DNA of 64,000 nucleotides. Source: Caproiciproducens sp. CPB-2 (lineage in GTDB: Bacteria > Bacillota > Clostridia > Oscillospirales > Acutalibacteraceae). The notes beneath the pieces were generated by a model. That model saw only the letters and a program-made list of their open reading frames with translations, ran no database searches and was not told where the DNA came from. This document shows, one piece after another, positions 8,598-15,313 of the stretch; positions within the stretch are counted from its first letter, which is position 1, and every line of letters starts with the position of its first letter. The stretch covers positions 1,178,001-1,242,000 of the forward strand of contig NZ_CP142860.1 of NCBI RefSeq assembly GCF_036287215.1, written 5' to 3'. The translations under genes and the position numbers were made by a program.

Positions 8598-11061
8598 CTT
8601 AGATAAGTATAAAGATGCTAAAAAAATTGATGATATTGAAGTAAGCATTAGTTATAAAATTATTGAGCTGTTTTCTGCAGGTTTGTATTCAAGCCCAAAT
8701 AAAGCTTTTGAAGAATTAATATGTAACTCATATGATGCTTTGGCTAATACAGTTTCAGTTTATGTGTCCCCTGATCTAGCAGCCGATGGGGCATTCGTTT
8801 GGGTATGCGATAATGGGTTGGGCCTTAACTCGAAAGAGCTTAAAAACTTATGGAAAATAGGAGAATCCTCAAAGCGGTTAGTTCCTGATGAAGAAGAAAC
8901 GCGATTGCAAATTGGGCAATTCGGTATTGGAAAACTTTCAACATATATTTTAGCTAGAAACCTTACCTATATTTCAAAAAAGGATAATCGTTATCTTCTC
9001 ACTACGATGGATTATAACCGAATTCAGGGTGATACCCAAAGAATTTTTCTTGATGAAATTGAGATATCTGAAATGGATGCCAAAAGCTTAGTAGAGCAGT
9101 ACACTATAGTAAGCGGTAAGGATATGGTATCCTTTAAAATGTTTGGCTGCGAGGCAAGCGATTCTTGGACGCTTTCAATTCTGACGGATTTAAAAGCAAA
9201 GGCAACTGAGATACAGGAAGGCCGTCTTAAGTGGATACTTCGAAGCGCTCTACCACTCAGCCCTGGATTCAATCTTTATTATAATCGTGAAAAAATTGAA
9301 TCGTCTAAAATCAAAATACCTATTCTGAAAACATGGATTATAGGCAAAGATGATATAACTGCAGAATCATTAGAGTATGCGACTTGTGTCCACGATGAAG
9401 ATACAGATACATATTCTGTTGATTTTGAGTTCTTAAAGGGAGTAAACGGAGCCTTTATTCTGTATGAAGATTCACTCTTGGGTGGAAAATCGTCGGGTTA
9501 TGGGAGAAGCCACGGTATTTTTCTAAGCATAAGAGGTCGGCTTATAAATCTTGATGATCCCCTTCTGGGTATGGAAGCATTCTCACATGGTGCATTCAAT
9601 CGCTGTAGAATTATAATAAATGCGGATGGACTTGATAGCAACCTTACATCTACACGGGAATCTGTTAAAGATTCTCGTCCATTCAACGAATTGAAAAATT
9701 ATATAAAGAAGAAATTTAATAATGAGGTTCGAAAATACTATTTTGAGGTAGAAGAGCAGCAGGAAAAAAAGAAAAGTGTTGGCTACCGGCTTTCACAAAC
9801 TGCATACACAACTTCTAAAAAGCCAATATACAAATTTATAGAAAAGTATTACGCAAATGAAATCTCTAATCCATTTCTAATTGAAAAGCCTCAGGATACA
9901 TCGGCTGAAGAATTGCTCCCACAATATGATGACGAGGATCAAGAGGCAAAACAGGTAATCGAAACTATTGAGTGGGGAATACTAGGAGCGCAGTCTCCAA
10001 TTGCCAAATTGAATTTGAAGACTAAAACCCTAACTATTAATTCATTACATCCTTATATTGCCAATTATAGTGACGCTTACAGAAATACATTGCCACTTGA
10101 AAGTTTAGTTATAACTGAAGTTTTAACAGAGGCTTTCCTTTATGAAATTGGGATCGATGAGACTGACATACATGCAATAATGAAAAAGCGCGATGACACT
10201 TTTAGGCAATTAGCATTATCTGATAGGGAGGGAGTTCCTGCTGTTGCTCAGCTATTGCATGATGCTGTGGCAAACCCCATGGGATTGGAAGATGCTGTAT
10301 ATAGAGCGTTTTTGGCATTAGGATTTGAAGCGCGAAGAATAGGTGGTAATGGTAAGCCTGATGGGTATGCGGAAGCGATTCTTGGTTATAACCCTGATGG
10401 GACAACAAAAAACTATTCGTTAACTTTTGATGCAAAGAGCACAGCCGGTGAACGTATTGCTGCCGGAACTGCTAAATTATCTGGTTTAAAAAGGCATCAA
10501 GCTGACTATCATGCTACATATGCCGTAGAAGTTGCAATTGGTTATGCAGGAGAAGATGATCCAGAAAGTGCAATTGCAAAAGAATCGCAGCAACAAGCTG
10601 TTACTGTTATGAAAGTTCAAGATCTTGCAAGGCTTTTACTTTTTGCTGCTCCAAAACAACTTGGCTTGGCAAAATTACAAAATCTTTTTGAAACATGTTA
10701 TACACCATCACAAGTAACGGCTTGGATTGATGAATTAATCCAAGAAAAATCGGACCAGGGTCCGTATTTTGATATTATAGAAGTGGTCTATAATCTTCAG
10801 AAAACCGATCCAGAACCTCCTACGATTGAAGTCGTACGCATGAAAGTTAACGAAAAATTAAAAACGAGCTTTTCTACGGCGAAGATTAGAACGTATATTG
10901 AAGCTCTTAAAAACATTATTCCCGGACAGTTTCACCTCGATGACCGCTATGTTTCAGTAGACTGCTCCCCTGAAATCATAAAACGACATATTACAAATGC
11001 GATTAATTCTGAGGTGCCTGCTGCAATGAGAGATATATACAATGCCATGTTTTCAAAGTGA
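8590..11061 (+). CDS. GHKL (MORC/MutL-like) ATPase fused to predicted PD-(D/E)XK nuclease
   Basis: An 823-residue protein. The N-terminal Bergerat-fold ATPase has N-box FEELICNSYDAL (Glu42, Asn46), G1 motif CDNGLGLN (Asp74) and G2 motif GQFGIGKLS (109-117), followed by an S5-like domain to about residue 400. A middle acidic region follows. Around 565-680 lies a predicted restriction-endonuclease fold: GKPDGYAEA (Asp590) then TFDAKS (Asp614, Lys616). The last 100 residues look like winged helices. MutL/MORC-type ATPases fused or linked to nucleases and methyltransferases are known from comparative genomics of restriction systems. Together with the preceding methyltransferase this is probably an ATP-dependent restriction-modification defence module. 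The gene is AT-rich and likely horizontally acquired. Confidence 0.85.
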   Translation: MISLDKYKDAKKIDDIEVSISYKIIELFSAGLYSSPNKAFEELICNSYDALANTVSVYVSPDLAADGAFVWVCDNGLGLNSKELKNLWKIGESSKRLVPDEEETRLQIGQFGIGKLSTYILARNLTYISKKDNRYLLTTMDYNRIQGDTQRIFLDEIEISEMDAKSLVEQYTIVSGKDMVSFKMFGCEASDSWTLSILTDLKAKATEIQEGRLKWILRSALPLSPGFNLYYNREKIESSKIKIPILKTWIIGKDDITAESLEYATCVHDEDTDTYSVDFEFLKGVNGAFILYEDSLLGGKSSGYGRSHGIFLSIRGRLINLDDPLLGMEAFSHGAFNRCRIIINADGLDSNLTSTRESVKDSRPFNELKNYIKKKFNNEVRKYYFEVEEQQEKKKSVGYRLSQTAYTTSKKPIYKFIEKYYANEISNPFLIEKPQDTSAEELLPQYDDEDQEAKQVIETIEWGILGAQSPIAKLNLKTKTLTINSLHPYIANYSDAYRNTLPLESLVITEVLTEAFLYEIGIDETDIHAIMKKRDDTFRQLALSDREGVPAVAQLLHDAVANPMGLEDAVYRAFLALGFEARRIGGNGKPDGYAEAILGYNPDGTTKNYSLTFDAKSTAGERIAAGTAKLSGLKRHQADYHATYAVEVAIGYAGEDDPESAIAKESQQQAVTVMKVQDLARLLLFAAPKQLGLAKLQNLFETCYTPSQVTAWIDELIQEKSDQGPYFDIIEVVYNLQKTDPEPPTIEVVRMKVNEKLKTSFSTAKIRTYIEALKNIIPGQFHLDDRYVSVDCSPEIIKRHITNAINSEVPAAMRDIYNAMFSK

Positions 11062-11229
11062 TTGACTCATCGAAGAAGAAATATTTAATAGTTCAAATGC
11101 AATAGTGATTTGCTTTGCCGCTTGTATTGATTGAAGCATATCACTTGATATGACTTGCTGGTTTTTTATTTTCTCTTCAATAGCCTCTAAATCTGCAATG
11201 ATTTGAGCCATGGATGGAATCTGAAGCAT
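11053..11229 (-). CDS. Small protein convergent with the GHKL-nuclease gene
   Basis: A 58-residue reading frame starting MLQIPSMAQIIADLEAIEEK with a textbook CAGGAGG site 8 nt before the ATG. It is predicted helical, with a probable coiled coil. Its last 9 bp overlap the 3' end of the GHKL-nuclease gene on the opposite strand. It has no recognised domain. Its position suggests a regulator, antitoxin-like partner or accessory subunit of the defence module, but this is inference. Confidence 0.65.
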   Translation of the reverse strand: MLQIPSMAQIIADLEAIEEKIKNQQVISSDMLQSIQAAKQITIAFELLNISSSMSQSL

Positions 11230-11336
11230 ATATTTTCCTCCTGATCAATATATACTTATTTTTATTCAATATTTCTGCAATTATTCAGAGAATTGTTTCT
11301 CTTGGATTTTTGCATTTGACTGTCTGATTTTGTCAT

Positions 11337-11594
11337 GAAAGCGGACTTCGACTGGGCATCGGTAATTTCGCGAAAGAAAAGAAAGAAGAATTTTTAAGAT
11401 GGGATTTCTGGCTATCTAAGAAGAATTTTAGCATCCAGAGCGTGCACATCGGTACTTATGAAGACAAACCTACGATCATCTGAGCTATAGGTGATTTTGC
11501 ATCTCTAAATTGTTACGCAATTGATCTTCCAGAAAACCGCTATCACCATGATGAATTTATATCTCAGTTAAAAGTGGGTTTTGTGCTAATCTAA
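11337..11594 (+). pseudogene. Remnant of an unidentified gene
   Basis: One frame reads as protein-like sequence (GLRLGIGNFAKEKKEEFLRWDFW, then YEDKPTII) with one in-frame stop near 11480, and continues to a stop at 11592. There is no convincing start or ribosome site. It looks like the C-terminal remains of a decayed gene at the edge of the defence module. Family not recognised. The rest of 11230-11775 shows no gene. Confidence 0.4.
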
Positions 11595-11672
11595 AGCAAG
11601 ATATTAGCACAAACCAAAATATCGAGGGCCTTGTTGCGAAATTGTATCTCATTTCAAAGGACTTATACTAAT

Positions 11673-11703
11673 AGTAAACCGTTCCAGAATGGAACGGTTT
11701 ACT
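11673..11703. repeat. Perfect 13-bp inverted repeat
   Basis: Arms AGTAAACCGTTCC and GGAACGGTTTACT around AGAAT, with no T-run after it. It could be a recombination site, an operator or the end of a lost element. It lies about 75 bp beyond the truncated end of sigK. Confidence 0.6.
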
Positions 11704-11775
11704 CAGTATCTGGCTTATTCCCTTCAACAGCTGGGATGAATGGCCGCTTTTATTTTTGTGGCCTTATCGCTTACA

Positions 11776-12423
11776 TTAAGCGCGCCCGGATACATACGAG
11801 CGGGAGATGCCCAGCTTCTGCGCCACTTCCCGCTGTGTCAGCGGACTGCGGCCGGTCAGACCGTACCGAAGCTCAATAATGGTCTGCTCCCGGGGGGACA
11901 GGACCTCGCGGATATACCGTTTAAGCTGCTCCGATTTGATTTTACAGTCAAGGTTGTCAATAATGTTGTCCTCCGTAGCCATCACGTCCATCAGCGTCAG
12001 TGCGTTTCCATCCTTGTCGGTGTCGATCGGCTCGTTGATGGAGATATCCTGCGCGGTTTTTTTGGAAGAGCGGAAGAACATCAGCACTTCATTTTCAATG
12101 CACCGGGCTGCGTAGCTGGAAAGGCGGATTCCCTTGCTGCTGTCAAACGTATTTACCGCTTTAATCAAACCGATGGTTCCAATGGAAATCAGGTCGTCCT
12201 GATCGTTTGAGTTGGCGTAGTATTTTTTGATGATATGGGCGACCAGGCGGAGGTTGTGTTCGATCAGTTCATTTTTGGCCTTCATGTCCCCGTTTTTCAG
12301 CCGCTCCAGACAGTCCCTCTCTTCCTGTGCCGTAAGCGGTCTGGGAAAGGACCCCGAGCCTGTGACGTGAAGAATAAAAAACAGCAGTCCGGAGAGCGCA
12401 AATCCAAGTACGGCACCAAGCAT
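11776..12423 (-). CDS. sigK: Sporulation sigma factor SigK, truncated at the recognition helix
   Basis: A 215-residue protein. A hydrophobic pro-sequence (MLGAVLGFALSGLLFFIL) is followed by FPRPLTAQEE, sigma region 2 (HNLRLVAHIIKKYY, DDLISIGTIGLIKAVNTFD, SSYAARCIENE) and region 4 (LSPREQTIIELRYGL). It would direct late mother-cell transcription during sporulation after removal of the pro-sequence. The start ATG follows AAAGGAG. The protein ends ISRSYVSGRA; intact SigK proteins continue SYVSRIEKxAL and some 20 further residues, so region 4.2 is cut in its DNA-recognition helix. The accessory region lies directly beyond the break, as with skin elements in Bacillus and Clostridioides sigK. Confidence 0.88.
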   Translation of the reverse strand: MLGAVLGFALSGLLFFILHVTGSGSFPRPLTAQEERDCLERLKNGDMKAKNELIEHNLRLVAHIIKKYYANSNDQDDLISIGTIGLIKAVNTFDSSKGIRLSSYAARCIENEVLMFFRSSKKTAQDISINEPIDTDKDGNALTLMDVMATEDNIIDNLDCKIKSEQLKRYIREVLSPREQTIIELRYGLTGRSPLTQREVAQKLGISRSYVSGRA

Positions 12424-12572
12424 ATAACCACTCCTTTATATTGTCGTTTGCCATTATATGCCGTCGGGCGCCTGTCCGTTGCAAGTCCGGCAGGTTTTAC
12501 GATCCCTTTATTTCCGTAAACAGTGTTGAAAAGGGCCGAACGATCGTGTAAAATGGGGACGATATCGGTGAG

Positions 12573-12592
12573 TATCCTGACTATATAGGATA
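12573..12592. repeat. Short dyad upstream of 12,759 gene
   Basis: TATCCT and AGGATA with an 8-nt AT-rich centre, in the divergent region between sigK and the next gene. It is a possible regulator site. Otherwise 12,424-12,621 shows no gene. Confidence 0.3.
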
Positions 12593-12621
12593 GGGCTTTA
12601 TAAAAAAACGCTGAAAACTCT

Positions 12622-12650
12622 TTGATTATTTTATATGGTTATGTTAAAAT
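12622..12650 (+). promoter_or_regulatory. Sigma-A promoter of conserved hypothetical gene
   Basis: TTGATT (12622-12627), a 17-bp spacer and TAAAAT (12645-12650). It gives a leader of about 100 nt before the ATG at 12759. Confidence 0.6.
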
Positions 12651-12758
12651 AACCTTGGCTGATCCTCTGCATTGGATGCCGGCAGGCGGCTTCGTACTCC
12701 GGTTTACAGGAAGACGACTGGAGCGGAACAGAACATATTTGAAACACAGGTGATCAAG

Positions 12759-13244
12759 ATGCAAAACGGGCAAAGGGGACAGGCTCCTGCCAACTCCCGA
12801 AGCATTATCTATCTGAATCCCATAAAAAATGAAACGCTGAGAGGGCATGTTTACAGTGAGCACTACAACAGGATCATGCCTTTTCGCAATGAATGCGAGC
12901 TTCTGCGCGGAATGGACGATCTGTTTGATAGCATTTCCTTTCCTCAGGCTTCTTTTCAGGAACGGGAATTTGAAGTAAAAAAGGCAAAGCCAAAAATAAA
13001 AAGGGTGGATGACGCTGTGGAAGAGACAATGAATAAAATCATAAATGAAACACCGACGACCTTTGTCGTAAACGTGCAGTACCGCAAGAATGCCACCTGG
13101 CAGGGTACGATTACCTGGGTTGAGCAGAATCAGACGCTTCATTTCCGCAGCGCCCTGGAAATGCTCAAGCTGATGGAGCAGGCTGCCATGAAGGGAGCCG
13201 CGCCGGTCGTCAACTGGGACGGAAAGAAATCCGAATCAAAATAA
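12759..13244 (+). CDS. Conserved hypothetical protein divergent from sigK
   Basis: A 161-residue protein starting MQNGQRGQ; this ATG is chosen because AGGTGATC precedes it, whereas the in-frame ATG at 12672 has no ribosome site and falls within 25 bp of the predicted -10. The first half has SIIYLNPIKNETLRGHVYSEHY; the C-terminal half FVVNVQYRKNATWQGTITW followed by LHFRSALEMLKLMEQA looks like a small beta-strand module with a helix. There is no signal peptide or membrane segment. Function not recognised. It lies between sigK and the IS element with a hairpin directly after it. Confidence 0.7.
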   Translation: MQNGQRGQAPANSRSIIYLNPIKNETLRGHVYSEHYNRIMPFRNECELLRGMDDLFDSISFPQASFQEREFEVKKAKPKIKRVDDAVEETMNKIINETPTTFVVNVQYRKNATWQGTITWVEQNQTLHFRSALEMLKLMEQAAMKGAAPVVNWDGKKSESK

Positions 13245-13256
13245 AAGGAAAAGAAA

Positions 13257-13292
13257 CCCGGAACAGTCAATGAACTGTACCCGTGCTTTTTC
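13257..13292 (+). terminator. Terminator after conserved hypothetical gene
   Basis: ACAGT and ACTGT, flanked by CGG and CCG, form a short stem followed by TGCTTTTT, just after the stop codon at 13242-13244. Confidence 0.5.
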
Positions 13293-13384
13293 ATATTGAA
13301 AATGCCGCCCGAGTCAGTGATATGCTACCCCCAGATAGGACAGTGAAATAAAAAAGCACTGTTCTTCAGTCTGGGGGTAAAATT

Positions 13385-14065
13385 ATGCCGAATAGGAAGA
13401 AGACAACAGCCGAAGAAAAGATCCGTATTGTAGAATTGTATTTGTCAGGCAAAATTGGATACAGCGAAGCAGGAAAACAGGCGGGAGTAGATTGCAAGAC
13501 GATTGCGCGTTGGGTCAGTCGGTACAAGACGGAAGGGCCTGCGGGGTTTCTGACCCACGGACACGACCGGGCATACGGCAAGGAAACGAAACTATCGGCA
13601 GTTTTGGATTATCTTGCTGGGAAAGGTTCTCTTCAGGAAATCTGCGAAAAGTACGGAATCCGTGATACCCGGCAGCTCAGGGATTGGCTGAGGGTATATA
13701 ATTGTCATGAAGACTTCAGGATACATACGGGAGGGAGTCGCATGACGAAGGGCCGGGATACAACCGCGAAAGAACGGATGGAGATCGTAAAAGCGTGTAT
13801 CGTCAACGGGAATGATTACGGCGGTACAGCGCTTAAGTATCGAGTTTCTTACCAGCAGGTTTACACCTGGACGAGGAAATACCGAAATATGGGCAGGGCG
13901 GGGCTGGAGGACCGGCGGGGACACCGGGCCGGGACGCTTCCGAGCCGGACGCCGGAAGAAGAACTCAGAGACAAGGTTGCTCAGCTTGAACGGAAAAACT
14001 ATGATCTGGAAATGGAGAACGCTCTGTTAAAAAAAGTGAAGGAATTGGAGAGGAGGCGACGTTGA
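13385..14065 (+). CDS. IS150-like transposase OrfA (helix-turn-helix)
   Basis: A 226-residue protein with two helix-turn-helix units: KIGYSEAGKQAGVDCKTIARW (residues 22-42) and YGGTALKYRVSYQQVYTW (near 140-160), then a leucine-zipper-like end LERKNYDLEMENALLKK. It binds the element ends and controls transposition. Seven A residues followed by G at 14029-14036 form a slippery site; a -1 shift there joins the OrfB frame, which is open across the junction. Confidence 0.92.
   Translation: MPNRKKTTAEEKIRIVELYLSGKIGYSEAGKQAGVDCKTIARWVSRYKTEGPAGFLTHGHDRAYGKETKLSAVLDYLAGKGSLQEICEKYGIRDTRQLRDWLRVYNCHEDFRIHTGGSRMTKGRDTTAKERMEIVKACIVNGNDYGGTALKYRVSYQQVYTWTRKYRNMGRAGLEDRRGHRAGTLPSRTPEEELRDKVAQLERKNYDLEMENALLKKVKELERRRR
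14029..14036 (+). promoter_or_regulatory. Programmed -1 frameshift site
   Basis: A7G heptamer in the OrfA frame (TTA AAA AAA G). The -1 frame after it reads SEGIGEEATLSF without a stop and enters OrfB, giving an OrfAB fusion as in other IS3-family elements. Confidence 0.75.
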
Positions 14066-14964
14066 GCTTCATCAGGCATCCGGCGGCTTACGGCGCGGTA
14101 AGCACGCTGTCTGCGGAACGGGTATTCCCTGTTTGGAAACTCTGCGGCTTTCTGCACATCACGCGCTCGGCGTATTACAGATGGCTGAAGCACCCGAAAA
14201 GCAGCCGCGAGTTGGAAAACGAACTCATCGCAGGCGAGGTCGAGAAAATCCATAGCCTGCATACGGATATGGGATACCGCAGAATACGGGATGAGTTGGA
14301 CAGGCATCATGGCATTCATGTCAACGACAAGCGAGTACTCCGCATCGACCGTGCACTTCATATTCAGTCCAGCGTCAAATACCGTCGGCACGGGTGCACA
14401 AAAAGTGCGGCATCGCCGGAATACATTGCCAAAAACTATTTGAACCGCAAATTTTATGCGGACGCTCCGAACCGAAAATGGTTGACCGATGTAACGGAAT
14501 TCAAGTATTTCATCGGCCCGGAAATCCGCAAGGTTTATCTGAGCGCTATTCTGGACTTGTACGACCGGCGCATCGTTGCCTATGCCGTAGGCGATCATAA
14601 TGACAACAGGTTGGTATTCAATACGCTGGATGCTGCCGTGGCCGCTAATCCGGACGCACACCCGCTATTTCACAGTGACCGGGGGTACCAGTATACCAGC
14701 CGTTCTTTTCACTCGAAATTGCATGCCGCCAAGATGAAGCAAAGCATGTCCAGAGTGGCGCACTGTATTGACAATGGGCCGATGGAAGGCTTTTGGGGTA
14801 TCCTCAAACGGGAAATGTACTATGGACGCAAATTCACCGACCGGAAACAGATCACGCAAGCCATTTCAGAGTATATTTACTTTTACAACTACCGGCGACT
14901 GCAGCGCCGATTGTCTGTTATGACACCCATGGAGTTCCATGCACAGTACGCAAAAGCTGCGTAA
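14062..14964 (+). CDS. IS150-like transposase OrfB (DDE integrase)
   Basis: A 300-residue rve/integrase-core protein. An HTH_21 region (ELIAGEVEKIH, MGYRRIRDELD) comes first, then the catalytic triad: Asp in RKWLTDVTEF, Asp in LFHSDRGYQY and Glu in GPMEGFWGILK. The C-terminal YNYRRLQRRLSVMTPMEF is typical of the family. The TTG at 14062 overlaps the OrfA stop; translation probably comes mainly from the frameshifted fusion. All catalytic residues are present, so the element may still be active. Confidence 0.93.
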   Translation: MSFIRHPAAYGAVSTLSAERVFPVWKLCGFLHITRSAYYRWLKHPKSSRELENELIAGEVEKIHSLHTDMGYRRIRDELDRHHGIHVNDKRVLRIDRALHIQSSVKYRRHGCTKSAASPEYIAKNYLNRKFYADAPNRKWLTDVTEFKYFIGPEIRKVYLSAILDLYDRRIVAYAVGDHNDNRLVFNTLDAAVAANPDAHPLFHSDRGYQYTSRSFHSKLHAAKMKQSMSRVAHCIDNGPMEGFWGILKREMYYGRKFTDRKQITQAISEYIYFYNYRRLQRRLSVMTPMEFHAQYAKAA

Positions 14965-14971
14965 AAATTGC

Positions 14972-14998
14972 TGCCCGCCGGTTCCGGCGGACAGCAGT
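14972..14998 (+). terminator. Hairpin at end of IS coding region
   Basis: CTGCCCGCCGG and CCGGCGGACAG arms around TT. It is GC-rich and followed, after six bases, by an A/T-rich tract with T-runs. Confidence 0.5.
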
Positions 14999-15119
14999 CC
15001 TAAAAATCTTTTTATTTTTTCATTGTCCTCTTGACGGGGTGCACACCATCAGCACCCGGACGGCATTTGTTGCCCGGGGGAAACTCCCGGCCCAGTGAAG
15101 TGGCCCAAGGGGGATCGGC

Positions 15120-15148
15120 TTGACAATCCCTATGATTGAGCCTATACT
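15120..15148 (+). promoter_or_regulatory. Sigma-A promoter of aminopeptidase gene
   Basis: TTGACA (15120-15125), 17 bp, TATACT (15143-15148). The predicted start is near 15155, about 10 nt before repeat-A copy 1. Confidence 0.8.
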
Positions 15149-15164
15149 TTTTAATATTCGCACT

Positions 15165-15263
15165 ACAGCAATTCTATTTCAGTTTACGAGACAAAACACG
15201 TTTCTCCCCCGCCGAAGGCGGGGGAGAAACGTAAACTTGTTGCAGAATCGACTGGAAATCTGT
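15165..15263 (+). repeat. Repeat A copy 1, structured 5'-UTR element
   Basis: A 99-bp element beginning ACAGCAATTC. The core is a 13-bp GC-rich stem (TTTCTCCCCCGCC / GGCGGGGGAGAAA, GAA loop), extended by AGTTTACG pairing with CGTAAACT and closed by outer arms. It lies between the promoter and the start codon at 15314. The outer stem of copies 2 and 3 has AGTTTGCG, so the A in this copy is matched by a T on the other side. Confidence 0.9.
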
Positions 15264-15313
15264 AATACAGATTCAGGGAAGATGCCATTTTAAGATAGAA
15301 GGGGAAATGAATC

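Larger units (their letters stand above)
13318..15051 (+). mobile_element. IS3-family (IS150-like) insertion sequence
   Basis: The element is about 1.73 kb. The left end reads TGATATGCTACCCCC then AGGACAGTGAAAT (13318-13349); the right end, read inward, is TGATGGTGTGCACCCC then AGGACAATGAAA (15051 back to 15014). These imperfect terminal repeats resemble IS150 ends (TG, then TGC-ACCC, GGAC, TGAAA). The two transposase frames lie between. No clear 3-bp target duplication is visible (CAG left, GCA right). Confidence 0.88.

Noticed and set aside
12650..12758. Possible structured RNA in the leader of the gene at 12759
   Set aside because: Some GC-rich pairing is possible, but no known riboswitch or small RNA pattern could be recognised.
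15165..15263. Repeat A as an intrinsic terminator
   Set aside because: The GC-rich stem is followed by a mixed GTAAACTTG-type sequence with no T-run, and it stands before the gene rather than after one.
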